Part shown: positions 1 through 7,199 of the stretch, piece after piece
How positions within the stretch are numbered: the stretch's first letter is position 1
Layout: each line of letters begins with the position of its first letter
Assembly: GCF_036226465.1 (NCBI RefSeq)
Contig: NZ_CP108476.1
Location: 7,006,001 to 7,070,000, forward strand
Source of the DNA: Kitasatospora sp. NBC_01250
Lineage (GTDB): Bacteria > Actinomycetota > Actinomycetes > Streptomycetales > Streptomycetaceae
DNA: 64,000 bases
Direction: 5' to 3'
The notes under the pieces: model-generated
What the model was told of the DNA's origin: nothing
Seen by the model: only the letters and a program-made list of their open reading frames with translations
Database searches by the model: none
Translations under genes and position numbers: made by a program

Positions 1-232
1 CACCGATCGAGTTCAGGAAGTCGCCCAGTACCGTGATGGCGCTGTCGATGGAGTAGGGCATCCCGGCGGGCAGGGTGGGCGAGGCGCCGAAGCCGGGCAG
101 GTCGACGGCGATCACCTCGCGTTCGGCGGCGAGCAGGTCGAGCACGGGCTTCCAGCCCTGCCAGCGGTGTCCGATGCCGTGCAGCAGAAGCAGGGGCGGG
201 CCGTCGCCCCGGCGCTCGTGTACGAGGTCCAT
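1..232 (-). CDS. Alpha/beta hydrolase, N-terminal part (cut by window edge)
   Basis: The first 77 codons of a minus-strand gene that continues beyond base 1. The ATG at 232 starts with residues MDLVHERRGDG. The oxyanion-loop motif LLLHGIGHRWQGW follows, then the second-strand motif VIAVDLPGFGASP. Both are typical of the N-terminus of alpha/beta-fold hydrolases. The nucleophile elbow and the catalytic acid and His lie outside the window, so esterase, lipase or haloperoxidase-like activity cannot be separated. There is no signal peptide, so it is probably cytoplasmic. Upstream are a TTGACA hexamer (286-291, minus strand) and an 11-bp palindrome, AGTCACTGACT (263-273), which may be promoter elements. 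Confidence 0.75.
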   Translation of the reverse strand, partial: MDLVHERRGDGPPLLLLHGIGHRWQGWKPVLDLLAAEREVIAVDLPGFGASPTLPAGMPYSIDSAITVLGDFLNSIG

Positions 233-307
233 GGCCGTGAGGATAGGCCCAAGTTACCGGCTAGTCACTGACTTGTGAGAATCCGTGTCAATAGTCTGAA
301 AATCAAC

Positions 308-342
308 GCCCGGCCGGGGTGGCCGGCCTCCGCCGGCCGGGC
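308..342 (-). terminator. Hairpin terminator downstream of the NTF2-like gene
   Basis: Ten perfect base pairs (308-317 with 333-342) enclose a 15-base loop just after the stop at 356. There is no U-tract, as is usual in actinomycetes. It separates the NTF2-like gene from the hydrolase. Confidence 0.5.
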
Positions 343-355
343 GCTGCGCGGGACC

Positions 356-751
356 TCAGGCCCGGGCGCTGCCGAGGTTCCGGTCGGCCTCGCCGCCGGA
401 CAGCAGCAGCGTGGTCTCCTCGATCCGGACGAACCGGCCGTCGGGCGCGAACTCGCCGAAGAGGTAGACCTCCATGCGGACCGTGGAGCCGTCCTTCTTG
501 GTGACGGTGACGGCGTGCCGGTCGGCGTAGAGATGGCCGTTGGCCAGCTCCTCGTACACGTCGACCGAGCCGGAGGCGACCACGGCGCGCAGGTGGGCGA
601 TGTGCTCCAGGAACTCGGTGCGGTCGGCCCAGCTGCCGTCGGTGCGCTGGCGGTACTCGGGGGCGAAGTGGCGGTCGGCGGCCTCGTCCAGGGGCAGCTC
701 CGGGTTGAAGAGCAGGTCGGTCAGGGCGCTGGTGATGTCGGTGCGGGTCAT
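356..751 (-). CDS. SnoaL/NTF2-like small protein
   Basis: A 131-residue protein that reads like a SnoaL-like/NTF2-like alpha+beta barrel. It has an N-terminal helix with LLFNPELPLDEAADRHFAPEY, a middle helix around FLEHIAHLRAVV, and C-terminal strands VTVTKKDG, VRMEVYLFGEF and FVRIEETTLLL. Proteins of this fold bind small hydrophobic ligands or act as small cyclases, isomerases or hydrolases; none of these can be chosen here. The ATG at 751 is preferred because GGAGCT lies at the right distance. An in-frame ATG at 793 falls inside an operator-like repeat and would place the promoter within the gene. It is probably monocistronic. Confidence 0.7.
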   Translation of the reverse strand: MTRTDITSALTDLLFNPELPLDEAADRHFAPEYRQRTDGSWADRTEFLEHIAHLRAVVASGSVDVYEELANGHLYADRHAVTVTKKDGSTVRMEVYLFGEFAPDGRFVRIEETTLLLSGGEADRNLGSARA

Positions 752-778
752 GGCGAGCTCCGGGGAGTCAGGGGTTTT

Positions 779-835
779 GCGTGCGCTGCGCACGCTTCTC
801 CTGAACTGTAGCGCATCTGCGTGCGGCGCGCACGC
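779..835 (-). promoter_or_regulatory. Twin inverted-repeat operator around a -10 box
   Basis: Two copies of GCGTGCG-N3-CGCACGC occur at 779-795 and 819-835. Their arms are identical, their centres are 40 bp apart (about four helical turns) and both are followed by TTCT. Between them on the minus strand is a -10-like TACAGT (805-810). This placement suggests a dimeric repressor binding two faces of the promoter of the NTF2-like gene. No regulator gene is adjacent. Confidence 0.55.
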
Positions 836-855
836 TTCTTCTGTGAGGGGTGAAA

Positions 856-898
856 CGGCGAGCGCGGACCACGATGATGCCGTGGTCCGCGCTCGCCG
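856..898 (-). terminator. Strong hairpin terminator after the chitinase
   Basis: An 18-bp perfect stem (856-873 with 881-898) has a 7-base loop, between the chitinase stop at 929 and the next gene. The long GC-rich stem without U-tract is typical of actinomycete terminators. Confidence 0.75.
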
Positions 899-928
899 CT
901 CGGGGGCGCCCCCGAACGGCCCCGGGGG

Positions 929-2287
929 TCAGTGGCCGTTGAGGCTCTCGCCGAGGGCGGCGGTCAGGCTGCCGTCCGCGGTGTCGCCGTCCAGCGACCA
1001 GACGAAGGTGCCGCGCAGCCCCTGCTGGCGGATGTACTGGCCCTTGATCCGGACCGAGGCCGGGTCGTCGTAGCTGGCGAAGGTGCCGGTGGCCGGGTCG
1101 TACTTGTAGGGCTCGTCCGCCGCCGGGTCCCAGTAGGTCTGCCCCGGGGCGGTGAGCACCTGGTTGTAGTCCGGCGTCGTGGCCACCCCCGCCGTGGCGG
1201 GCTGGAACAGGCCGTCGCCGTTGGGGCCCGGGGCGACGCCGGTCCACTCGTGGGCGTAGTAGGGGATCGCCAGGCCGATCTGGCCCGCTCGCACGCCCTG
1301 GCTCTCGTAGTACTTCACCGCCTGGTCCACGGTGAACCGGTTGTTCGCCGGGTTCGGGTCCGCCGGGTCCTGGTGGAGGGCGGAGGAGAAGTCGGTCGGG
1401 CCGGTGTTCTCCCAGCTGCCGTGGTAGTCGAAGGTCATCACGTTGAACCAGTCGACCACCTTGGCCACCTTGCGCAGCTCCAGCTTGGCGGCGAAGGCGG
1501 GGTTGGCGGAGGTGTTCGCGGTGAGCAGGTAGTGCCCGGCGCCGGCCTGCCGGCTCAGCCCGGACAGCTGGTGGCGGAACTCCGTCATCAGCGCGGTGTA
1601 GTCGGGGGTGTCCTGCGGGCCGTACGGGTTGCCGTTGCCGGGCTCGCCCGGGTACTCCCAGTCGACCGCGAAGCCGTCGAAGATGCCGGCCGCGGCGCCC
1701 GCCGGCAGGCCCGGGATGTCGCCCTTGAGGTACTGGTCGACGCAGGAGGAGACGAACTTCTGCCGGCCGGCCGCGGTGGCGGCCAGCTGGGAGAACTGGC
1801 CCGACCAGGACCAGCCGCCGATCGACATCACGATCTTCAGCTTCGGGTAGGCGGCCTTGAGTTCGCGCAGCTGGTTGAGGTTGCCCTTCAGCGCCTGGTC
1901 GGGCTGGTCGGCCTGGCCGTTCACCGACTCGTCGGCGGTGAAGGGGCGCTGGTAGTCGGCCCAGGTGTCGGCGCTGGCGCACTGGCCGTCCGGCGAGACG
2001 GTGCTGAACGCGTAGTCCAGCTCGGTGAGGTGCTTGATGTCGCCGCTGGTGATCAGGTTCTTCTCGAAGAAGCCGGAGTAGATGCCCCACTGGGTGAAGT
2101 AGCCGGTCAGTGCCTTCTGGTCGCCGCCGCGGTGGTGGTCGCCTGCCTGGCTGCCCGTCCGGGCGAATGCCGTGGCACCGGCGGGGGCGGCGCCCAGCAG
2201 GGCGACGGCGCAGGCCGCGGCCGCGGCGCTGACGGCGGCTCTGCGGATCGCGGAAGGGCGGGTGGCAAAACGGCGGAGCGCTGGCAT
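929..2287 (-). CDS. Secreted GH18 chitinase
   Basis: A 452-residue secreted glycoside hydrolase family 18 enzyme expected to cleave chitin beta-1,4 bonds outside the cell. The start at 2287 (MPALRRFATR) follows GGAGAG. A signal peptide with arginines and an alanine-rich core ends near residue 40. The barrel strand motif SIGGWSWSG lies near residue 180, and the catalytic motif is DGFAVDWE at 204-211. In the usual DxxDxDxE pattern the second Asp is Ala here (A207); Asp209 and the acid Glu211 are retained. No carbohydrate-binding module is visible, so it is a bare catalytic domain. A DasR-type operator lies over the predicted transcription start, which fits induction by chitin-derived amino sugars. 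Confidence 0.92.
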   Translation of the reverse strand: MPALRRFATRPSAIRRAAVSAAAAACAVALLGAAPAGATAFARTGSQAGDHHRGGDQKALTGYFTQWGIYSGFFEKNLITSGDIKHLTELDYAFSTVSPDGQCASADTWADYQRPFTADESVNGQADQPDQALKGNLNQLRELKAAYPKLKIVMSIGGWSWSGQFSQLAATAAGRQKFVSSCVDQYLKGDIPGLPAGAAAGIFDGFAVDWEYPGEPGNGNPYGPQDTPDYTALMTEFRHQLSGLSRQAGAGHYLLTANTSANPAFAAKLELRKVAKVVDWFNVMTFDYHGSWENTGPTDFSSALHQDPADPNPANNRFTVDQAVKYYESQGVRAGQIGLAIPYYAHEWTGVAPGPNGDGLFQPATAGVATTPDYNQVLTAPGQTYWDPAADEPYKYDPATGTFASYDDPASVRIKGQYIRQQGLRGTFVWSLDGDTADGSLTAALGESLNGH

Positions 2288-2390
2288 GGACTCTCCTCGG
2301 CGGGATGCCTCAAGCAGGAGCAACGGTGGGGGAATTGGCGATGCCAAGGGCGCGCGCCGGCGGTGCTGGGTGCGGGCAGCGGGAAGCGGC

Positions 2391-2406
2391 ATTGGCATAG
2401 ACCAAT
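2391..2406 (-). promoter_or_regulatory. DasR-responsive element (dre-like)
   Basis: ATTGGCATAGACCAAT matches the Streptomyces dre consensus ACTGGTCTAGACCACT at 12 of 16 positions. It sits inside an inverted repeat with CATTGG and CCAATG arms. It lies directly at the predicted chitinase transcription start, the usual place for repression by the GntR regulator DasR, which releases DNA when glucosamine-6-phosphate or related ligands are present. Confidence 0.7.
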
Positions 2407-2413
2407 GAGAGGG

Positions 2414-2442
2414 AAGGTATAGTCCGCCGCCCGCCGGGTCAA
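2414..2442 (-). promoter_or_regulatory. Chitinase promoter
   Basis: On the minus strand, TTGACC (2437-2442) is followed by a 17-bp spacer and TACCTT (2414-2419), which fits the -35/-10 pattern of the main vegetative sigma factor. The predicted start falls next to the dre-like operator. Confidence 0.55.
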
Positions 2443-2563
2443 TGGCCCTCCCACGCCGAACCGCACGCCGAACGGCGCGGGAAAACCAGGTGCTTGGCAC
2501 GGTGCGCCCCGATAAGGTCCGGTCTGTTCGGCCCCCGTCGTCGCCACCGCTGAGGAGAGCGTC

Positions 2564-2677
2564 ATGTCCCGAAAGATCCGTGTTGCTCCGGTGATGGAAC
2601 TGACGACCGAACAGCGTGGAGAAGCACGTCATGACAAGCGTGAACATCGGGATCCTGGCCCATGTCGATGCCGGTAA
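2564..2677 (+). CDS. Leader ORF overlapping the ribosomal-protection gene
   Basis: A 37-codon frame beginning MSRKIRVAPVMEL with an excellent ribosome site (GAGGAGAGC, spacing 5-6). It ends at a TAA at 2675-2677, 47 bases inside the downstream tetracycline-resistance-like gene in another frame. It covers that gene's ribosome site and start, so ribosomes translating or stalling on it must affect initiation at 2631. Short leader ORFs with attenuation are known for tet(M)-type genes, and drug-sensing by ribosome stalling is the inferred role. The arginine-rich product is not recognised. It could be a chance frame, but the ribosome site argues against that. Confidence 0.5.
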   Translation: MSRKIRVAPVMELTTEQRGEARHDKREHRDPGPCRCR

Positions 2678-4625
2678 GACCAGCCTGACCGAACGGCTGC
2701 TGCACACCGCCGGGGTGATCGACCGGATCGGCAGCGTCGACCGCGGGGACACCCAGACCGACTCGCACGAGCTCGAACGCCGGCGCGGCATCACGATCCG
2801 GTCGGCGGTGGTCTCCTTCACCGTCGGCGAGGTGAAGGTCAACCTCATCGACACCCCCGGTCACCCGGACTTCATCGCGGAGGTCGAGCGGGCCCTTGGC
2901 GTGCTCGACGGCGTGGTCCTGGTCGTCTCGGCGGTCGAGGGCGTGCAGGCGCAGACCCGCCTGCTGATGCGCACGCTGGCCAGGCTGCGGATGCCCGTGC
3001 TCGTCTTCGTGAACAAGATCGACCGCCGGGGTGCCCGGGAGTCGGAGCTGCTGGCCGAGATCCGCGCCGAACTCACGCCCGCCACCGTCCTGATGAGCCG
3101 GGTGACGGGGCTCGGCACGCCGCTGGCGCGGGCGAGCGCCCGGCAGCTCGCGCAGCAGGACTTCGCCGGGGAGCTGGCGGAGCTGCTCGGTGACCACGAC
3201 GACGCCTTCCTCGCGCGTTACCTCGGCGAGGGGCCGGAGCCGACCGCCGCCGACTACGAGGACGCTCTCGCCCGGTGCGTCCGGGCCGGCGAGGTCCACC
3301 CGGTCTTCTTCGGCTCGGCGCTGGCCGGGACCGGGGTCGCCGAACTGGCCGACGCGATCGCGCGGTTGCTGCCGCAGTGCTCGGGGAGCGGGGACGGTGC
3401 GCTGCGCGGGACGGTGTTCAAGATCGAACGCGGCTGGGCCGGCGAGCGGACCGCCTATGTCCGGCTGCACTCGGGAACCCTGGCCGCGCGCGCCGACGTC
3501 GCCTTCCACCGGCCCGAGCGCCAGGGCGCGGTCACCGGACTGACCGGCCGCTGCACGGCGGTGGAGGTCTTCGAGCGGGGTGCCGCGCTGGTCGAGCGGA
3601 CGGCGGTGGCGGGTGACATCGCCAAGCTGCGCGGGCTCAAGGGGATCCGGATCGGCGACCGGATCGGCGACCGGCCGGGCGAGGGGGCGGGGCCGGGCGG
3701 ACCCCAGCTGTTCGCGCCGCCCACGCTGGAGACCGTCATCCGGCCGACCAGGCCCGGGGATGCTCCCCAACTCTACGAGGCCCTGCAGCAGTTGGCCGAC
3801 CAGGATCCGCTCATCGATGTGCGGGTCGACCGGACGCAGGCGGAGCCCCGGGTGTCGGTCTCGCTCTACGGCGAGGTGCAGAAGGAGGTCATCAAGGCCA
3901 CGCTCGCCGAGGAGCACCAACTGGACGTGGTCTTCGAGGACACCCGGATCATCTGCGTGGAGCGGCCGATCGGGATCGGCGCGGCGGTGGAGGAGATCGG
4001 CTCGCAGAGCCGGACGCTCTTCTGGGCCACCGTGGGTCTGCGGGTGGAGCCCGGCGAGCCGGGCTCGGGGACGGTCTTCCGGCGCGCGGTCGAACCGGGC
4101 TCACTGCCGGCCGCCTTCCACAAGGGGATCGAGGAGGCGGTGCGGGCCACCCTCCAGCAGGGTCTGCACGGTTGGGAGGTGCTCGACGTCATGGTGACGC
4201 TGACCCGCACCGGCTTCGCCAGCCCGATCAGCACCGCCGGAGACTTCCGCAGGCTGACCCCGCTGGTGCTGATGAACGCGCTGCGGCAGGCCGGCACCCA
4301 GGTGCTGGAGCCGGTGAACGGCTTCGAGCTGGAGGTGCCGGCCGAGCACGTCAGCACCGTGCTGCTCACCCTGGCCGAGTGCGGGGCCACGGTGGCCACG
4401 ACCGTGCTCCGGGGTGGCAGCTACCTGGTCGAGGGGCACCTGCCGGCCCGTACGGCGCGGGAGTTCGAGCAGCAGCTGCCGGGGCTGAGCGCGGGGGAGG
4501 GCGTGCTGCTCACGCGCTTCCACGGCTTCACCCCGGTGGTGGGGGCGGTACCGACCCGGCAGCGGACGGACAGCAACCCGCTGGACCGCAAGGAGTACCT
4601 GCTGAGGACCTTCGGGCGGCTGTGA
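2631..4625 (+). CDS. Tetracycline-type ribosomal protection protein, Otr(A)/Tet(M)-like
   Basis: A 664-residue EF-G-like GTPase. Proteins of this family bind the ribosome and use GTP to dislodge tetracycline; the length matches Otr(A) of oxytetracycline producers. The G1 motif AHVDAGKT is at 10-17, the RRGIT switch I at about 51-55, DTPGH at 74-78 and NKID at 128-131. EF-G domain II follows, and then the domain III-V region ending NPLDRKEYLLRTFGRL. The ATG at 2631 is preferred over the in-frame GTG at 2616, since GGAGAAG lies 6 bases upstream and the GTG falls in that ribosome site. A leader ORF overlaps the start. No tetracycline biosynthetic genes are nearby, so this is probably stand-alone intrinsic resistance. 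Confidence 0.9.
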   Translation: MTSVNIGILAHVDAGKTSLTERLLHTAGVIDRIGSVDRGDTQTDSHELERRRGITIRSAVVSFTVGEVKVNLIDTPGHPDFIAEVERALGVLDGVVLVVSAVEGVQAQTRLLMRTLARLRMPVLVFVNKIDRRGARESELLAEIRAELTPATVLMSRVTGLGTPLARASARQLAQQDFAGELAELLGDHDDAFLARYLGEGPEPTAADYEDALARCVRAGEVHPVFFGSALAGTGVAELADAIARLLPQCSGSGDGALRGTVFKIERGWAGERTAYVRLHSGTLAARADVAFHRPERQGAVTGLTGRCTAVEVFERGAALVERTAVAGDIAKLRGLKGIRIGDRIGDRPGEGAGPGGPQLFAPPTLETVIRPTRPGDAPQLYEALQQLADQDPLIDVRVDRTQAEPRVSVSLYGEVQKEVIKATLAEEHQLDVVFEDTRIICVERPIGIGAAVEEIGSQSRTLFWATVGLRVEPGEPGSGTVFRRAVEPGSLPAAFHKGIEEAVRATLQQGLHGWEVLDVMVTLTRTGFASPISTAGDFRRLTPLVLMNALRQAGTQVLEPVNGFELEVPAEHVSTVLLTLAECGATVATTVLRGGSYLVEGHLPARTAREFEQQLPGLSAGEGVLLTRFHGFTPVVGAVPTRQRTDSNPLDRKEYLLRTFGRL

Positions 4626-4640
4626 AGGGGAGTTGGAGCC

Positions 4641-4666
4641 GGCGCTCCGCCCGCGGGCGGAGCGCC
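4641..4666 (+). terminator. Hairpin terminator, shared by convergent genes
   Basis: A nearly continuous palindrome of 12-bp arms (4641-4652 with 4655-4666) starts 15 bases after the stop of the ribosomal-protection gene. It lies between that gene and the convergent tyrosinase gene and could terminate both. Confidence 0.65.
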
Positions 4667-4830
4667 ACGGCTGCCGTGCCGGCCAGCGCGGAGAATGCCC
4701 GACGAAGCCGTAGGGTGACGTCCTCTCGGAGATGATTCGTCTCCGTACCGCTGAATCCGGTGGGCTGTTGGCGATCGCTCCATCGAGTGACGCCAACTCC
4801 GGTCTCCGGCCCCCGTGGTGCGCCCCGGGA

Positions 4831-5658
4831 TCAGTACGCGCTGTCGTAGGTGTAGAAGACGGTGTGGTCGAGCAGGGCCGCCGGGGCGGTGTCGTTCCAC
4901 GGCTTCATCGGGTCGCCCAGGGCGACCACGTCCTGGGTCGTGGCGGTGGGCAGGTAGCCCTGGTCGGGGTGGCGGCTCTGCCAGGCCGACCAGAGCCGGT
5001 CGATCATGCAGTGGTGCAGCCAGAAGACCGGGTCGTTGGGCGACATGCCGGTGCTCATCGCGCCGCCCACCCAGACGTGCACCCGGTTGTGCAGATTGAC
5101 GCCCCGCCAGCCCTCCAGGTTGTTGCGGAAGCCGTCGGAGTCGCTGTTCCACGGTGCGGCGTCGTACGGGGTGATGGCCAGCACGCTGTCCACGTCGGCC
5201 CGGGTGGGCAGGTTCGGGGTGTCGCCGCCGAGCCTGCGGACCAGGTAGGGGCGGCTGTCCGGGCGTACGGTCAGCGGCCAGTTCCCGGCGGCGTAGGCGA
5301 AGGGGCCGGTGGTCACCCGGCCGCCGGAGCCCGTGCCGTCGCCGCCCAGCAGGTCCGGGCCCCAGAGCGAGGCGTTCGGGGTGCGGTCCGTGGTCCAGTC
5401 CCAATAGGGCAGCGAGACAGCCGGGTTGACGGCCTGCAGGGCCTTCTCGAACTCCAGCAGGAACTTGCGGTGCCAGGGCAGGAAGGACGGCGAGCGGTGA
5501 CCCGTGCGCTCGGTGTCGTCCTGGTCGCTCATGATGAACTGGTTGTGCGTGGTGACGAAGGCGTCGTAACGGCCCTGCTTCTTGAGCGCCAGGACGGCGT
5601 TGACGAAGTCGCGCTTCTCCTGGGCCGTCAGGGTCGCCTGGTTCTTGCGGACTGCCAT
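4831..5658 (-). CDS. melC2: Tyrosinase (binuclear copper monooxygenase)
   Basis: A 275-residue tyrosinase, the usual Streptomyces length, which hydroxylates tyrosine and oxidises the product to quinones that become melanin. All six copper ligands are visible: CuA His38, His54 and His63, and CuB His190, His194 and His216 in NLHNRVHVW and WLHHCMIDRLW. There is no signal peptide. The family is exported by riding on the Tat-targeted partner MelC1, encoded directly upstream. The start follows the purine-rich site AAGGAGC. The gene order melC1-melC2 with a 58-base gap is the classical operon, so copper loading and export are probably as in other streptomycetes. Confidence 0.96.
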   Translation of the reverse strand: MAVRKNQATLTAQEKRDFVNAVLALKKQGRYDAFVTTHNQFIMSDQDDTERTGHRSPSFLPWHRKFLLEFEKALQAVNPAVSLPYWDWTTDRTPNASLWGPDLLGGDGTGSGGRVTTGPFAYAAGNWPLTVRPDSRPYLVRRLGGDTPNLPTRADVDSVLAITPYDAAPWNSDSDGFRNNLEGWRGVNLHNRVHVWVGGAMSTGMSPNDPVFWLHHCMIDRLWSAWQSRHPDQGYLPTATTQDVVALGDPMKPWNDTAPAALLDHTVFYTYDSAY

Positions 5659-5716
5659 GGGTGCTCCTTGTGACGTGTTCGGGGTGCGGAGTCGGACGTG
5701 CGGTGGCAGGCCGGGC

Positions 5717-6121
5717 TCAGAGGTCGATCGGGGTGAGGGTGGCGCCCTGCAGCTCGTTCACGGCGGCGCGGGCGAGGGCGCGCGGCGTGCTGAAGGTCTG
5801 GTAGTGGTTGATGACGCTGATCCAGGTGCCGTCGGCGTTGCGCATCACGTGCAGTTCCTGACCGTCGATCAGCACCATGTAGCCGGAGCCGTGGTGCATG
5901 CCGGCCATGCCGGCCATGCCGCCGCTCATCGGCATGCCCTGGATGTGGCGGCCCTGGAAGACCTCGTCGAAGGTGGCACTGCCGCCGTCGGCCGCAGCGG
6001 CCTTCGCGGCGGGCTTGGACAGGCCCAGCAGGGCCGTGCCGGCGGTGGCGGTCAGGGCGACGGCGGCGCCCTGGAGCATGCGGCGGCGGGTGAGTTCGGT
6101 CGTACTCGTCTTGTCGGACAT
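5717..6121 (-). CDS. melC1: Tyrosinase copper chaperone/export partner MelC1
   Basis: A 134-residue partner of the tyrosinase that delivers copper and supplies the export signal. The start at 6121 gives MSDKTSTTELTRRRMLQG, a twin-arginine signal whose hydrophobic core ends near residue 40. The mature part carries the conserved FDEVFQGRHIQG segment and the HHGSGYMVLIDGQELHVMR region, which contains the His and Met residues implicated in copper transfer. Methionines also cluster in GMPMSGGMAGMAGMHH. It is slightly shorter than many homologues. The gene is first in the melC operon. About 640 bases of upstream DNA without a gene carry the regulatory repeats. Confidence 0.93.
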   Translation of the reverse strand: MSDKTSTTELTRRRMLQGAAVALTATAGTALLGLSKPAAKAAAADGGSATFDEVFQGRHIQGMPMSGGMAGMAGMHHGSGYMVLIDGQELHVMRNADGTWISVINHYQTFSTPRALARAAVNELQGATLTPIDL

Positions 6122-6634
6122 GGCTGTGTCCCCCCATTGCTGAGTGCGCATGACTGGAATGGCTGAATCGGCCCCCCGATTTGATGACGGACCGTCAAGA
6201 AAGGGCGTCGGCGCCACCGTTGTGCTGCCTCGCGATGACGCATGGGTCGCGATCGGTCCGTCCGGCTCATTCCTATCAGGGCGTGGAGGGGGCTTGGCGA
6301 GTGAGGTCGTCCGGAGTTGGCAGGGTGACCGTTTCTGGACATCGTGTGGAGAAAGTTGCATCTTTTACCAAAGTGAGAACTTCCTTTTACTGGGTGGTTC
6401 CACGCGGGAGCGTGGAAGATCTTGCGTCGAAGATGCTCTGTGGCAGGAAGGTCTGCGGTCTTGACGGATCCTTTGTGACCGTCCTTACGTCGCCAGGATG
6501 GCGTGATGGCAGGGGTGTTGCTGCCCGACCGCGCTTCCCGATGGGGCACCGGGGGCAGCTGGGGCGCAGCCGCGGACCGGCGGCCGGGGTCCCGTCGGCG
6601 TCGAGCGGGCACGTCGGCGGGTGATCAACAAGAC
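6122..6634. other. Intergenic region upstream of melC1, no convincing gene
   Basis: About 510 bases without a credible coding frame: open frames here lack GC-rich third positions and ribosome sites. The 6355-6395 part is AT-rich for this genome and carries the direct repeats listed separately. The remainder appears structureless. Confidence 0.6.
6362..6417. promoter_or_regulatory. Direct repeats plus inverted repeat in the AT-rich island upstream of melC1
   Basis: CTTTTAC occurs at 6362-6368 and 6384-6390, a 22-bp period that puts both copies on one DNA face. Next to it TTCCACGC-GGGA-GCGTGGAA (6398-6417) forms a perfect 8-bp inverted repeat. The arrangement resembles an activator site upstream of the melC operon. 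The protein that binds it is unknown. Confidence 0.4.
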
Positions 6635-6663
6635 TTGATCGGTCACGACCCCTGGGCCATAGT
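6635..6663 (+). promoter_or_regulatory. Promoter of the first mbtH gene with overlapping palindrome
   Basis: TTGATC (6635-6640), a 17-bp spacer and CATAGT (6658-6663) form a promoter about 100 bases before the GTG at 6766. The -35 box is one arm of the inverted repeat GATCAA-N6-TTGATC (6623-6640), so a regulator could bind over it. Confidence 0.45.
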
Positions 6664-6765
6664 GGAGCCGCGGTGGAACGGGGGTTCCCCAGAGCGGATG
6701 TGGCTGCCACCGACCGCGATCCACACTGTGCTTCCGAACAATGTGCTTCCGAGAAGGGCGACGCG

Positions 6766-6981
6766 GTGACGAATCCGTTTGAAGATCCCGATGCCGACTA
6801 CCTGGTGCTCGTCAACGGCGAGGGACAGCACTCGCTGTGGCCGGCCTTCGCCGAGGTGCCCGACGGCTGGAACCAGGTCTTCGGGGCGGCCAAGCGCCAG
6901 GAGTGCCTGGACTACGTCGAGAAGAACTGGACCGACATGCGGCCCGCGAGCCTGATCGAGGCCATGGAGGCCGCCGAGTAG
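6766..6981 (+). CDS. MbtH family protein (copy 1)
   Basis: A 71-residue MbtH-like protein. These bind and activate or stabilise the adenylation domains of non-ribosomal peptide synthetases. The signature is intact: MTNPFEDPDADYLVLVNGEGQHSLWPAFAEVP contains the NxEGQHSLWP core, followed by GW and the ending NWTDMRPASL. The GTG at 6766 is chosen because it gives the family N-terminus TNPFED and lies behind GAGAAGGG. No NRPS is present in the window, so the partner is unknown and probably encoded elsewhere. A strong terminator follows. Confidence 0.93.
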   Translation: MTNPFEDPDADYLVLVNGEGQHSLWPAFAEVPDGWNQVFGAAKRQECLDYVEKNWTDMRPASLIEAMEAAE

Positions 6982-7013
6982 TGCGCGCCGGCCGGCCTGC
7001 CGGGCCGGCCGCG

Positions 7014-7054
7014 GGTGCCGGGCGGCGCGTCCCACCGACGCGCCGCCCGGCACC
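7014..7054 (+). terminator. Terminator after mbtH copy 1
   Basis: An 18-bp perfect GC-rich stem (7014-7031 with 7037-7054) with a 5-base loop lies 33 bases after the mbtH stop. Read-through could still feed the next gene, which lies on the same strand. Confidence 0.7.
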
Positions 7055-7130
7055 GCGAGCGCTGACCGACACCGCAGCCCCGCTGCCATGCCTCGGCCGG
7101 GCCGGTTCGTGCTGCCCCGGGTCGGGGCAC

Positions 7131-7159
7131 TGCCCCCGCGCCGGCCGCGCGCGGGGGCA
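7131..7159 (+). promoter_or_regulatory. Leader hairpin before the cysteate-synthase-like gene
   Basis: An 11-bp perfect stem (7131-7141 with 7149-7159) and 7-base loop, about 40 bases before the TTG start at 7200. It may be part of the leader RNA, an attenuator, or a second terminator of mbtH. No ligand-binding fold is recognised. Confidence 0.35.
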
Positions 7160-7199
7160 AAGGCTGCTGGGCAGCCAAGAACAAGCAGGGGGACGGGCG

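Noticed and set aside
2288..2854. An extended N-terminus for the chitinase from a start near 2854
   Set aside because: It would run antisense through the ribosomal-protection gene and through the chitinase promoter and operator. The start at 2287 gives a proper signal peptide and ribosome site.
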